Part shown: in pieces, positions 21,571-31,272 of the stretch | Layout: the number at the start of each line of letters is the position of its first letter | Position numbering within the stretch: the first letter of the stretch is position 1 | Assembly: GCA_046155885.1 (NCBI GenBank) | Contig: JBJXFU010000087.1 | Location: 1 to 32,288 of the forward strand | Direction: 5' to 3' | Origin: JAOADN01 sp046155885 | Lineage (GTDB): Bacteria > Pseudomonadota > Alphaproteobacteria > Rhodobacterales > Rhodobacteraceae | Length of the DNA: 32,288 nt | The notes under the pieces: generated by a model | Databases searched by the model: none | What the model saw: the letters and a program-made list of their open reading frames with translations, nothing else | Told to the model about the DNA's origin: nothing | Program-made: the position numbers and the translations under genes

Positions 21571-21708
21571 TATCCGCGCAGCTTTCATGTTGCCAAAGGC
21601 AGCGGGAGCGCTAGGCTCTTCAAACCAAGCCGGAACACCGGCGGCGGAACGGTCGGCCCCGTCGGGAAGGTCACTCCGCGATAAACGGCACTCATAGGGA
21701 GGAAGAGA
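21571..21708 (+). promoter_or_regulatory. Upstream region of the ABC transporter operon
   Basis: This 138-base gap separates soeC from the solute-binding protein gene. It ends with AGGGAGGAAGAG immediately before the ATG at 21709, a strong ribosome site. A promoter is expected because function changes here, but no confident -35/-10 pair or operator could be picked by eye. Confidence 0.4.
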
Positions 21709-22872
<1,164 letters not shown>

Positions 22873-22880
22873 ACCCACCG

Positions 22881-22921
22881 GCCCCCGTGCCGTACGGTGA
22901 ATGCCGTGCCGGGACGGGGGC
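22881..22921 (+). terminator. Stem-loop after the binding-protein gene
   Basis: GCCCCCGT (22881-22888) pairs perfectly with ACGGGGGC (22914-22921) around a 25-base loop that itself contains CCGTACGG. It sits eight bases after the binding-protein stop, a usual position for an attenuating hairpin that keeps binding-protein mRNA more abundant than that of the ATPase and permeases. Confidence 0.6.
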
Positions 22922-22963
22922 ACTCCATTTCCCCCGGCGGGTTCCGCTCCGCCATGCCACGCA

Positions 22964-22989
22964 ACGGTGGGGCAGGCCCCGCCCTACGG
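22964..22989. repeat. CGTAGGG-type hairpin, inverted relative of 1866-1896
   Basis: GGTGGGG pairs with CCCCGCC (one G-T pair) around CAGG and ends CCTACGG, which is CCGTAGG on the other strand. The arrangement mirrors the element at 1866-1896. It ends just before the ATPase start at 22997, so it could affect initiation there. Confidence 0.4.
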
Positions 22990-22996
22990 ATGCCCC

Positions 22997-23989
22997 ATGA
23001 CCGCCGCCGTTGAATTCCGCAATGTTCATCGCCACTTCGGCACAGTCCGCGCCGTCGATGGCCTCGACCTGACCATTGCCGAGGGCAGTTTTTTCGCCAT
23101 GCTCGGGCCTTCGGGTTCGGGCAAGACCACCTGTCTCCGCCTGATCTCGGGCTTCGAGAAACCGACTGGCGGGCAGATTCGCATCTTCGGTGAGGATGTC
23201 TCGGACACCCCGCCGAACCTGCGCAACGTCAACACCGTCTTCCAGGACTATGCGCTGTTCCCGCACATGAACGTGCGCGACAACGTGGCCTATGGCCTGA
23301 TGGTGAAAGGCGTCCGCCGGAGCGAACGCTACCGCCGGGCCGAGGATCTGCTGTCGCTGGTCCATCTGGACGGCTACGGCGACCGAAAGCCGGCGCAGCT
23401 TTCGGGCGGCCAGCGGCAGCGTGTTGCGCTGGCGCGCGCGCTGGTGAACGAACCCCGCGTGCTGCTTCTGGACGAGCCGCTCGGGGCGCTCGACCTGAAG
23501 CTGCGCGAGGCGATGCAGGACGAGCTGAAGGCGCTTCAGGTCCGTCTCGGGATCACCTTCGTCTTTGTCACGCACGACCAGCACGAAGCCTTGTCGATGG
23601 CTGACAGCCTGGCGGTGTTCAACGAGGGCCGTATCATGCAGGTGGGCACCCCGGCGGAAATCTACCAGCGGCCCGCGACCCGGTTCGTGGCGGATTTCGT
23701 GGGTTCGTCCAATGTCTTGCCGCCCGAGATCACGCGTGCGGTAGGGGGGCCTGCGAAGTGGTCATCCCTTCGGCCCGAAGCGCTCCGCCTTGCTGCGCCT
23801 GACGGCGCGGCGCTGGCCGGCTCGGTCACCGCGCTGCGCTATCTCGGCGCCGGAACGCGGGTCGTCGTGGCGGTGGCGGGGGCCGAGGTCGGGGTCCTGG
23901 TCCCCGCCGGGCAGCCGGTGCCCGCCGAGGGCACAACCGTCGGCATCGCTTTCGATCCGGCAAGCCTTCACGTGATGGGGGAGGCATGA
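22997..23989 (+). CDS. ABC transporter ATPase (PotA/PotG-like)
   Basis: A 330-residue ATPase. Walker A GPSGSGKTT is at 37-45, a Q-loop lies in NTVFQDYALFPHM, the signature is LSGGQRQRVALARAL, Walker B is VLLLDEPLGALD, and the switch histidine is in VTHDQHEAL. The C-terminal third (from about 240) is the TOBE regulatory domain seen in polyamine and related importers. The ATG at 22997 is chosen because it begins the conserved first strand. The stop overlaps the first permease start by four bases (23986-23989). Confidence 0.95.
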   Translation: MTAAVEFRNVHRHFGTVRAVDGLDLTIAEGSFFAMLGPSGSGKTTCLRLISGFEKPTGGQIRIFGEDVSDTPPNLRNVNTVFQDYALFPHMNVRDNVAYGLMVKGVRRSERYRRAEDLLSLVHLDGYGDRKPAQLSGGQRQRVALARALVNEPRVLLLDEPLGALDLKLREAMQDELKALQVRLGITFVFVTHDQHEALSMADSLAVFNEGRIMQVGTPAEIYQRPATRFVADFVGSSNVLPPEITRAVGGPAKWSSLRPEALRLAAPDGAALAGSVTALRYLGAGTRVVVAVAGAEVGVLVPAGQPVPAEGTTVGIAFDPASLHVMGEA

Positions 23990-24939
23990 GCGTAACCGTG
24001 AGTGCCAGCGGGGCCATCCTGCCGGAACGGGGGCCGGGCGACCGGATTTCAGCGGTCTTCTGGCGGCGACCCAACCTTCTGCTTTTCCTGCTCGTCTCGC
24101 CGCCGCTGATCTGGCTGGGGCTGGTCTATCTGGGCTCGCTCGCAGCGCTTCTGCTGCAAAGTTTCTATTCGATCGACGAGTTCTCGGGCCTGGTCGTCCG
24201 CGAGTTCACGTTGAAGACCTATGCCGAGCTTTTCCGGGCGTCGAACTTCGACATCATCGTACGCACGCTCGCTATGTCGGCGGCCGTCACCATCGCCTGC
24301 GCGGTGGTTGCCTTCCCGATCGCCTTCTACGCCGCCCGCTACGCGCGGGGCCGCTGGAAGGCCTTGTTCTATCTCGGGATCATGCTTCCCCTGTGGTCGA
24401 GCTATCTGGTCAAGGTCTATGCCTGGAAGCTGATCCTGGCCAAGGAGGGCATCGTCACCTGGGTGGCCGAGCGGGCGCATGCGGGCTTCATCCTGGATGC
24501 GGCCCTGTCGATCCCGGGAATCGGCGGCAACTCGCTATCGACCAGCTACCTCGGCACCTTCATCGTCTTCGTCTACATCTGGCTTCCTTACATGATCCTG
24601 CCGATGCAGGCCTCGCTCGAGCGGGTGCCGAATTCGATGCTCGAGGCCTCGCAGGACCTCGGTGCCACCTCGGCGCAGACCTTCCGCACGGTGGTCCTGC
24701 CGCTGGCGCTGCCGGGGGTGATCGCCGGGTCGATCTTCACCTTCAGCCTGACGATGGGCGACTACATCATCCCGCAGATCGTCGGCAATTCGAGCCGATT
24801 CATCGGGCTTGCGGTCTATCAGTTGCAGGGCACCGCCGGGAACATCCCGCTGGCCGCGGCCTTCGCCGTGGTGCCCATCGTCATCATGCTCATCTACCTG
24901 TGGCTGGCAAAGCGCGCGGGGGCTTTCGATGCGCTCTGA
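23986..24939 (+). CDS. ABC transporter permease 1 (PotB/PotH-like)
   Basis: A 317-residue permease with six predicted helices after a polar N-terminus. The cytoplasmic EAA loop that docks with the ATPase is EASQDLGATSAQTFRTVVLP at about residues 220-239. LLFLLVSPPLIWLGLVYL forms helix 1. It follows the ATPase gene with a four-base overlap and itself overlaps the second permease by 11 bases, so all three are translated as a unit. Confidence 0.94.
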   Translation: MSVTVSASGAILPERGPGDRISAVFWRRPNLLLFLLVSPPLIWLGLVYLGSLAALLLQSFYSIDEFSGLVVREFTLKTYAELFRASNFDIIVRTLAMSAAVTIACAVVAFPIAFYAARYARGRWKALFYLGIMLPLWSSYLVKVYAWKLILAKEGIVTWVAERAHAGFILDAALSIPGIGGNSLSTSYLGTFIVFVYIWLPYMILPMQASLERVPNSMLEASQDLGATSAQTFRTVVLPLALPGVIAGSIFTFSLTMGDYIIPQIVGNSSRFIGLAVYQLQGTAGNIPLAAAFAVVPIVIMLIYLWLAKRAGAFDAL

Positions 24940-25741
24940 TGTCCGCGCTTCGTGGGGGTTGCGGATCGCCGCCGTGGCGGGGCTTCTGTTCCTGCACCTG
25001 CCGATCCTGATCATCTTCCTTTACGCCCTGACCACCGAGGAGCGAACCTTCCAGTTCCCGCCGCCGGGACTGACCCTCGACTGGTTCCGCGTTGCCTGGT
25101 TCGAGCGGCCCGACATCTGGCCGCCGCTCTGGCTGTCGCTGAAGGTCGCGGCGATCGCGACGCTTTTGGCGCTGATCCTCGGGACGCTGATCGCGGCGGC
25201 GATGGCGCGGACGCGGTTCTTCGGGCGGGAGCAGGTTTCGCTTCTGATCCTTCTGCCCATCGCGCTGCCCGGGGTGATCACCGGCATGTCGCTGCGTTCG
25301 GCCTTTGCGGTGATGGACATCCCCTTCTCGACCTGGACCATCGTGCTTGGCCACGCGACCTTCTGCATCGTCATTGTCTACAACAACGCGGTGGCGCGGT
25401 TCCGGCGGCTTTCGGGGGGCATTCTGGAAGCCTCGGCCGACCTTGGGGCGAACGCGTTCCAGACCTTCATCCATGTGCTTCTGCCGAACCTCGGCACCGC
25501 GCTTCTGGCGGGCGGCATGCTGGCCTTTGCGCTGAGCTTCGACGAGGTGATCGTCACGACCTTCACCGCCGGCCAGCAGTCGACGCTGCCGATCTGGATG
25601 CTGAACGAACTGATCCGGCCCCGGCAGCGCCCGGTGACGAACGTGGTGGCAGTTATCGTGTTCCTGGTGACGTTCGGGCCGATCCTGGCGGCCTACTACC
25701 TGACGAAGCCGGGGGAGGAGACGGCGGGGGCGGGGAAGTGA
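24929..25741 (+). CDS. ABC transporter permease 2 (PotC/PotI-like)
   Basis: A 270-residue permease with six helices and the EAA loop EASADLGANAFQTFIHVLLP at about 161-180. WGLRIAAVAGLLFLHLPILIIFLYAL is helix 1, and FSFDEV-type ALSFDEVIVTTFTAG is typical of PotC. The ATG at 24929 overlaps the preceding permease gene by 11 bases. It closes the four-gene importer operon; the next gene lies 340 bases away. Confidence 0.94.
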   Translation: MRSDVRASWGLRIAAVAGLLFLHLPILIIFLYALTTEERTFQFPPPGLTLDWFRVAWFERPDIWPPLWLSLKVAAIATLLALILGTLIAAAMARTRFFGREQVSLLILLPIALPGVITGMSLRSAFAVMDIPFSTWTIVLGHATFCIVIVYNNAVARFRRLSGGILEASADLGANAFQTFIHVLLPNLGTALLAGGMLAFALSFDEVIVTTFTAGQQSTLPIWMLNELIRPRQRPVTNVVAVIVFLVTFGPILAAYYLTKPGEETAGAGK

Positions 25742-26081
25742 GGGGGGAAAGGGCCACCGAATACGCCGGGATCCCGGATGATTAGTACGGATCGAGGGCC
25801 GCAGATGCGAGACGCGCTTGGCCTGCCTCATGGGGGCATTCGCGGAACACACCCGCCCTGCGTGCGGGTCGCGTACCACGCTTCCCTGACCTTCGTGCTC
25901 GACCCGTGCCAAAAAGCCCTTCCAGGTCAAGGCGTTCGCCGTGGCCCTACTCTCGTGCCCCGTCGGTGGAGAGGGGACGAGGCTGCGGCCGGCCCAGGCT
26001 AGCCTCGAGGCGCCAAACGCATTGCCCCGCCCCTCCGCCTCTGCGACACTTTCCCGACCCCGGAAGCCGAAAGCCCTTTCC
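25742..26081. other. 340-base intergenic region
   Basis: No reading frame here looks like a gene. A CCCGC ... GCGGG hairpin lies near 25854-25869 in CACCCGCCCTGCGTGCGGGTC, which could end the transporter transcript. The rest carries no obvious repeat or operator. The last 60 bases are C-rich, and no clear ribosome site precedes the ATG at 26082. Confidence 0.4.
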
Positions 26082-27245
26082 ATGCCCGTCCTCAACCGCA
26101 TCGCCGCCTTCGCCGACGAGATGTCGGGCTGGCGGCGGCATTTGCACCGGCATCCCGAGCTTGCCTTCGACTGCCAGGAAACCTCGGACTGGATCGCTGC
26201 GCGGTTGGCCGAGTTCGGGGTGGACGAGGTGCATCGCGGCATCGCCCGGACCGGCATCGTGGCGCTGATCCGGGGCCGCGCGGCGGGGCCGGTGATCGGG
26301 CTACGGGCGGACATGGATGCGCTGCCGATCGACGAGGCGACGGGGGTGGCACATGCCTCGGTCGTGGCGGGGCGGATGCATGCCTGCGGGCATGACGGCC
26401 ATGTGACGATGCTTCTTGGTGCCGCCAAGTATCTGGCGGAGACGCGGAATTTCGCCGGGACCGTGGCGCTGATCTTCCAGCCGGCCGAGGAAGACGGGGC
26501 GGGTGCGCAGGTGATGGTGCGGGAAGGCGTGCTGGACCGCTTCGGCATCGCCGAGGTCTATGCGCTGCACAACCTGCCGGACCTGCCGTCCGGGCACTTC
26601 CGGACGGCCCCGGGCCCGGTGCTGGCGGCGGTGGATACCGCGACGGTGCGGGTGACAGGGAAAGGCGGGCACGGCGCCATGCCGCAGGACTGTGTCGACC
26701 CGGTTGTCGCCATCGTGGCGATGGTGCAGGGGGTGCAGACGATCGTGACGCGGAATGCCGACCCGATGCATGAGGTGGTGATGTCGGTCACCCAGATCCA
26801 TGCCGGGACCGCCTCGAACATCGTTCCCGCAACCGGTTGGTTTTGCGTCACAATCCGGTCATTCGACCCGGCGACGCGGGGGCTTCTGAAGCGGCGGTTC
26901 TTCGATCTGGTCGAAGGCACGGCGGCGGCGTTCGGGGTTGCGGCCGAGATCGACTACGACTGGGGATACCCGCCGACGGTGAACGACCCCGGGCGGACCG
27001 CCTTTGCCGCGGGGGTGGCGGCGGAGGTGGCGGGGGAGGGTGCGGTCGATGCCGCCGGCCCCCGCTACATGTGGTCGGAGGACTTCGCCTACATGCTGGA
27101 GAAGCGCCCCGGCGCCTATCTCTATATCGGGAACGGGCCCGGGGCGGGGCTTCACCATCCGGCCTATGACTTCAACGACGAGGTGGCCCCGGCGGGCGCG
27201 TCCTTCTTTGCGCGGCTGGTGGAGCGGGCGTTACCGGTTGTTTAG
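26082..27245 (+). CDS. M20-family amidohydrolase (hippurate/N-acyl-amino-acid hydrolase type)
   Basis: A 387-residue M20D metallopeptidase-fold enzyme. Metal site residues are visible: Cys102 and His104 in HACGHDGH, Glu136-Glu137 in QPAEE, His162 in ALHNLPD, and a distal histidine in GLHHPAYDFNDE. The substrate-side GKGGHGAMP and RADMDALPI motifs are family hallmarks. Such enzymes remove acyl groups from amino acids or amines (hippurate, N-acetyl-ornithine-like compounds, indole conjugates). Next to a polyamine-type importer, hydrolysis of an imported acylated amine or guanidino compound is plausible, but the substrate cannot be read from sequence. The ATG at 26082 is chosen because upstream frame is Pro/Arg-rich noise. 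Confidence 0.9.
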   Translation: MPVLNRIAAFADEMSGWRRHLHRHPELAFDCQETSDWIAARLAEFGVDEVHRGIARTGIVALIRGRAAGPVIGLRADMDALPIDEATGVAHASVVAGRMHACGHDGHVTMLLGAAKYLAETRNFAGTVALIFQPAEEDGAGAQVMVREGVLDRFGIAEVYALHNLPDLPSGHFRTAPGPVLAAVDTATVRVTGKGGHGAMPQDCVDPVVAIVAMVQGVQTIVTRNADPMHEVVMSVTQIHAGTASNIVPATGWFCVTIRSFDPATRGLLKRRFFDLVEGTAAAFGVAAEIDYDWGYPPTVNDPGRTAFAAGVAAEVAGEGAVDAAGPRYMWSEDFAYMLEKRPGAYLYIGNGPGAGLHHPAYDFNDEVAPAGASFFARLVERALPVV

Positions 27246-27813
27246 ATCTTGTGGAATCGGGACGGAACCTGCGCCGTCTTCCCGGTCGGGGAGATCGTGC
27301 CCGATCCTGCGCCAACCCCTTGCGGGCGCTGCATTAACTGCCGGCTTCCGCAGCGTTCGCAGGGTGCCAGCAACCGCCCAGCAATATGCCAGCAACCTGC
27401 CATACGATCGTATGGCTTTGGGTTAAGTTAACGTTAAGGTGTTTCGCTTTCTTAATGCTCCGCCCCACCTTCCCTCTGGCCCGGAACCGCCGCGACGCGG
27501 CCCGGGCGGCGCCCGACCGCCCAGACGGGCGGGCGCCACCGCACCGGCAGTCTGCGAGAACACCGTTGGGGTTGGCCGCACCATAAAGCGCGGACCAAAA
27601 CTGTCGGTGCGCCCACCTGCGGTCGGGCACTGCCCTCTGTTGTGCCGGGGGGATTGAAGGGCAATTCAGGAAGAACGCAAACCGATCTAAACTTTGACCG
27701 CCGGGGCACCCCTCGGGGGCCAAACAAGTCGGGGCGGCACGCCAACGATGCCGGAGCGGGCATCCCGCTTCCGGCGGGGTATCTTCGAGGGCGGCGGCGG
27801 GACCGCGCGGCGA
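27246..27813. other. 568-base intergenic region with palindromes
   Basis: No gene is supported. Visible structure: a direct repeat TGCCAGCAACC (27365-27375 and 27387-27397, exactly 22 bases apart), a perfect 16-bp palindrome CCATACGATCGTATGG (27400-27415), a TTAA-N7-TTAA box (27423-27437) in a locally AT-rich patch, and a GC hairpin GGCGCCCG/CGGGCGCC (27508-27515 with 27530-27537). This looks like a control region, yet genes on both sides end towards it. Confidence 0.5.
27400..27437. promoter_or_regulatory. Palindrome plus CtrA-like TTAA-N7-TTAA box
   Basis: CCATACGATCGTATGG is perfectly symmetric. Eight bases later TTAA-GTTAACG-TTAA matches the full CtrA consensus TTAA-N7-TTAA and contains the palindrome TTAACGTTAA. 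CtrA controls motility and gene-transfer-agent genes in this group. No gene downstream on either strand is recognised, so function is uncertain. Confidence 0.4.
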
Positions 27814-28215
27814 CTATTCCGGGGACTTGCGCTGGACGGCGGGCAGGGCGGCGAAGCCGAGTTGCCCGGCCAGGCAGAGGGCGCCGGGCGCGGTGGCGAA
27901 GGCGGCAAGGAACTGGCCGGGGGTCTGCCCAAAGGCGAGGACCGCCAGCAGCGCCTCGGCGGGGATCAGGATCAGGAAGGCCACGGCCCCCATGACCGCG
28001 CGTTCGGCCAACGTCGCGCCGGGAAGTCTGGAGAGGACGAGGCGGCGGGCTGCCGCCCAGGCGATGGCCAGCAACACCGGCAGTTCGAGCGCGACGGCGG
28101 TCAGCGCGCCGGTGCGCGGGGCGACAAGGGTTACGCGGATGGCGCCGATCACGAAGGCCGCGGCGAAGACGACGAGGAAGTAGAGCGCACCCGCAATTGC
28201 GGCGCGCCCGGTCAT
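27814..28215 (-). CDS. Small four-helix membrane protein, unknown function
   Basis: A 133-residue protein made almost entirely of four hydrophobic helices: AAIAGALYFLVVFAAAFVIG, ALTAVALELPVLLAIAWAAA, AVMGAVAFLILIPAEALLAVL and a final FATAPGALCLAGQLGFAAL. No enzyme motif is seen. The GRAAIAGALYFLVVFAAAFVIGAIRV opening is typical of a conserved family of proteobacterial membrane proteins with no assigned role. The ATG at 28215 overlaps the stop of the upstream FAD oxidoreductase gene by four bases, so it is the second gene of that operon. Confidence 0.8.
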   Translation of the reverse strand: MTGRAAIAGALYFLVVFAAAFVIGAIRVTLVAPRTGALTAVALELPVLLAIAWAAARRLVLSRLPGATLAERAVMGAVAFLILIPAEALLAVLAFGQTPGQFLAAFATAPGALCLAGQLGFAALPAVQRKSPE

Positions 28216-29561
28216 GCCTGTGGCGCGGCGGGCAGAGGCCCGTCCTTGCGCGCATAGCCCTGATAGGCGAGCCACAGACCCAGCCGCCGGAACGCGGGGA
28301 AGGGGAACCGCGCGGGTGGCAGTCGCAACAGGGCCGGGATGCGGTGGTCGCTCCCGGTCATCTCGCGCCCGACCTGCGCACCGGCGTAGCTCATCGGCCC
28401 CACCCCGGTGCCATGGCAGCCGAGGGCGGCGAAAAGCCCCTCTGCCCGCGGGACCGGCCCCGCATAGGGATGCAGGCTGCTCGTCAGGCAGGCGAAGCCA
28501 CCCCACGCCTGTTCGGTCTCCGCCCCGGCCCAGGCGGGGAAGAGCGCGTCGAAATGCGCCCGGACGCGGGTCCTGGTGGCCGCATCCGATTCCGGGCTGG
28601 CCGAGGTGCCGCCGCGCATCCCGAAGAGGAACCGCCCGTCCGGCAGGTGGCGGAAATAGTGCAGAAGCCTGCGGGTGTCGCAGGACATCAGGGGCGAGGT
28701 GAAGCCCTGCGCCTGCCGTTCGTTCTCGGTCAGGGGTCGGGTGACGAGGATCGAGGAGATCGCGGGCAGGAGTCGTCCGCCGAGCCAAGAGGGCAGGTCT
28801 TCGGAGGAATAGCCGTTGGTGGCGACCAGTACGCGTTTCGCGGTCACGCTGCCCGAGGGTGTGGTGAGGCGCCAGCCGCCGGGAGCGGGGGAAAGGCCGG
28901 TGACGGGCGATCCGCCGAAGATGCGGACCCCTTCGGCGGCGGCGAGGCGAGCGAGGGCATCGACATAGATCATCGGGTGCAGCGGAAAGCCGAGACGGAC
29001 CAGGAGGGCGCCGTGGAAGCCCGGGCCCGCAAGCCCCCGTTCGGCCAACGCGGCTTTCGGCAGGATTTCGGGCCGGTCGCCGTAGAGCGCGGCGTCGGCT
29101 TCGGCTTCGTTCAAGAGCGCATCGTAAGCCTTTGGAGACTGGGCGAGATAGGCCTCTCCGTCCGGGCCCTGCCGGGCGGGGATGGCGTGGCTGTCGAGAA
29201 ACTCGCCGACATGGTCGATGGCTTCGATCTGGAAGCGGCGGTAGGCGCGCGCGCCGTCTTCGCCGACCTTGGCCACGATTGCCGCGTCCGAGAGCTTGGA
29301 CCCGCCGAGGCAGCAGAACCCGCCGTTGCGCCCCGAGGCGCCCCAGCCCGGCTGGACGGCATCGAGGACGACGACATCCATCCCCGCAGCGGCCAGTTCG
29401 CGCGCCGCCGAAAGCCCGGCGAAACCGGCGCCGACGATGGCGGCGTCGGCCTTCGCCGCGCCTTCGAGCGGGGGCGAGGGCGGTGGCGGGGGCGCGGTGG
29501 CGCGCCAGTAGGAGGGCGGCCAGTCGGGGCGGTAGGCGTCGGGTTCGTAGAGGCGGCGCAA
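28212..29561 (-). CDS. FAD-dependent amine oxidoreductase (PuuB/DadA-like)
   Basis: About 449 residues from a TTG at 29561. The N-terminal LYEPDAYRPDWPPSYWRAT and ADAAIVGAGFAGLSAAREL (FAD-binding GAGFAG at 44-49), GASGRNGGF and C-terminal ALGCHGTGVGPMSYAG are features of the gamma-glutamylputrescine oxidase/glycine-oxidase-like family. These enzymes oxidise secondary or primary amines of polyamine derivatives. The frame stays open to 29813, but upstream sequence is Arg/Pro-rich and crosses the intergenic hairpins, so the later start is preferred; ribosome-site evidence is weak. It is divergent from the agmatinase-family gene, consistent with polyamine or guanidino catabolism. Confidence 0.85.
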   Translation of the reverse strand: MRRLYEPDAYRPDWPPSYWRATAPPPPPSPPLEGAAKADAAIVGAGFAGLSAARELAAAGMDVVVLDAVQPGWGASGRNGGFCCLGGSKLSDAAIVAKVGEDGARAYRRFQIEAIDHVGEFLDSHAIPARQGPDGEAYLAQSPKAYDALLNEAEADAALYGDRPEILPKAALAERGLAGPGFHGALLVRLGFPLHPMIYVDALARLAAAEGVRIFGGSPVTGLSPAPGGWRLTTPSGSVTAKRVLVATNGYSSEDLPSWLGGRLLPAISSILVTRPLTENERQAQGFTSPLMSCDTRRLLHYFRHLPDGRFLFGMRGGTSASPESDAATRTRVRAHFDALFPAWAGAETEQAWGGFACLTSSLHPYAGPVPRAEGLFAALGCHGTGVGPMSYAGAQVGREMTGSDHRIPALLRLPPARFPFPAFRRLGLWLAYQGYARKDGPLPAAPQA

Positions 29562-29699
29562 GGCGGTGATCCGGGCTGTCGAGGGCGACGCGCGATCCTT
29601 CCGCCAGACGGGCGCCCGGCGCAATGGCCTTGTGGGCCGCCTGCATTGTCCACGAGGGCCGTGGTCGGGGCGAATTTGGGGGGCAATGCGGCGCCAGCG

Positions 29700-29756
29700 G
29701 GGCAAATCCTTCACGAAGGATTTGCCCGGCGCAGGATTTTCGTTAAAATCCTGCGT
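29700..29756. repeat. Two tandem perfect hairpins between divergent genes
   Basis: GGGCAAATCCTT (29700-29711) pairs with AAGGATTTGCCC (29716-29727) around CACG. Three bases later CGCAGGATTTT (29730-29740) pairs with AAAATCCTGCG (29745-29755) around CGTT. Both are perfect, and both carry the word AGGATTT. They lie between the FAD oxidase and agmatinase-family starts, so they may be operators, leader structures or a mobile repeat. Confidence 0.7.
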
Positions 29757-29785
29757 CTTACGGATGGACCAGCGAAGGGGGAAGC

Positions 29786-30763
29786 GTGACCGACATGGGA
29801 CTTGAAGACGCATCGCGCGAGGTGGACGTCGCTTTCACCAGGGCGGAACGGCGGGGTCTGGCTTTCGAGAACGCCTTCGGGGGCGCGACGAGCTTCCTGC
29901 GGCGGCGCTATTCGAAGGACCTGACCGGCGTGGACCTGGCCGTGACGGGCGTGCCCTTCGACCAGGCGGTCACGCATCGCCCCGGTACCCGTTTCGGACC
30001 GCGCGCGATCCGCGAGGCGTCGTGCCTGCAGCCCTTCGACCCGCCCTATGGGTGGCCCTTCTCGGCGCTCGAGGAGCTGGAGATCGTGGACTATGGCGAT
30101 GTGGCGTTCGACTATGCCCGCACCTCGGCTTTTCCCGACACGCTTACCGCGCATATCCGGGGGATCCTGGCGGCGGGGGCGGGGTCGGTGGCGCTGGGGG
30201 GGGATCACTACGTGACCTTCCCGATCCTGCGCGCCTATGCCGAGCGGTTCGGGCCCATCAGCCTGATCCATTTCGACGCGCATTCCGACACCTGGCCGGA
30301 TGACGACATGGGCCGCATCGACCACGGCACGATGTTCTACAAGGCGGTGAAGACCGGGATCATCGACCCCGCGACCAGCGTGCAGATCGGCATCCGCACG
30401 CACAATGCCGATACGCTGGGGGTGACCACGCTGGATGCTCCTTTCGTCCACGAGAACGGCGCGGGGCGGGTGGCCGAGCGGGTACGGGCGGTGGTGGGGG
30501 TGCGGCCCTGCTATCTGACCTTCGACATCGACTGCCTTGACCCGGCCTTTGCGCCCGGCACCGGCACGCCGGTCTGGGGGGGGCTGGCGAGCTGGCAGGC
30601 GGCGGCGATCCTGCGGGGGCTTGCGGGGATCGACCTGAAGGGGGGCGACGTGGTCGAGGTGTCGCCCGCCTATGACACGACCGGCGCCACCGCGGTTGCG
30701 GGCGCGCATGTGGCCCACGAGATCCTCCAGCTTTTCGGCTGGACCCGGCGGAAGGCGGCATGA
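29786..30763 (+). CDS. speB: Agmatinase / ureohydrolase family
   Basis: A 325-residue arginase-fold enzyme. All manganese ligands are visible: His141 in GGDH, Asp164, His166 and Asp168 in DAHSD, and Asp247 and Asp249 in FDIDCLDP, with the usual FAPGTGTP loop. Agmatinases release urea from agmatine, giving putrescine; close relatives act on guanidinobutyrate, guanidinopropionate or other guanidino compounds, so the symbol reflects the family. The GTG at 29786 has GAAGGGGGAAG just upstream. The stop overlaps the DUF1499 gene by four bases. The divergent FAD amine oxidase and the polyamine-type importer nearby support a catabolic role. Confidence 0.88.
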   Translation: MTDMGLEDASREVDVAFTRAERRGLAFENAFGGATSFLRRRYSKDLTGVDLAVTGVPFDQAVTHRPGTRFGPRAIREASCLQPFDPPYGWPFSALEELEIVDYGDVAFDYARTSAFPDTLTAHIRGILAAGAGSVALGGDHYVTFPILRAYAERFGPISLIHFDAHSDTWPDDDMGRIDHGTMFYKAVKTGIIDPATSVQIGIRTHNADTLGVTTLDAPFVHENGAGRVAERVRAVVGVRPCYLTFDIDCLDPAFAPGTGTPVWGGLASWQAAAILRGLAGIDLKGGDVVEVSPAYDTTGATAVAGAHVAHEILQLFGWTRRKAA

Positions 30764-31230
30764 GGCGGGCGCTGGCGGTCCTTTGGCTGATTCTGGCGGG
30801 GCTGATGGCGGCGGCCGGCTGGGTGCGGCTTGCGCCGGTCGGTCCGGTGGCCTTCCATGCCGAGCCGCTGATGGCGGCGAAGCTTTCGGGAAGCCGCGAC
30901 TGGCTGGTCCGGGTCGAAGGCGGGGACGCCGTGGCGCCGGTCTTCGCCGGGGGGCCGGTCGAGCTGATGGCGAGGCTCGCCGCGGCGGCGCTGGCCGAGC
31001 CGCGGACGCGGGTGCTGGCGGGGCGGCCGGAGGAGGCTTGGATGAGCTTCGTGCAGCGCTCGGCGATTGTCGGCTATCCGGACGTGATTTCGGTGCGAAC
31101 GTTCCCGCAGGGCGGGGGGGCGACGCTCGCGATTTGGTCGCGGTCGCGCTTCGGGGGCAACGACTGGGGGGTGAACCGGGCGCGGGCGGAACGGTGGATC
31201 GCGGCGCTGGGGGCGCCGCTGGCGCGGTGA
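30760..31230 (+). CDS. DUF1499-family protein with N-terminal membrane segment
   Basis: A 156-residue protein opening with a hydrophobic anchor or leader (ALAVLWLILAGLMAAAGWV). The rest shows the DUF1499 pattern: SRDWLVRVEG, EEAWMSFVQRSAIVGYPDVISV, then AIWSRSRFGGNDWGVNRARAERWIAAL, where SRSR.G..D.G.N..R is the signature. The function of the family is unknown. It overlaps the agmatinase-family stop by four bases and so is probably co-expressed with it, though that pairing may be incidental. Confidence 0.85.
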   Translation: MRRALAVLWLILAGLMAAAGWVRLAPVGPVAFHAEPLMAAKLSGSRDWLVRVEGGDAVAPVFAGGPVELMARLAAAALAEPRTRVLAGRPEEAWMSFVQRSAIVGYPDVISVRTFPQGGGATLAIWSRSRFGGNDWGVNRARAERWIAALGAPLAR

Positions 31231-31272
31231 GCCCGCCCTTGACCGCCGCCGCGCGCCCCGCCTAATGCGCGC

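Noticed and set aside
27452..27723. Minus-strand ORFs in the 568-base intergenic region
   Set aside because: No domain, no ribosome site, and composition typical of antisense or noncoding GC-rich DNA.
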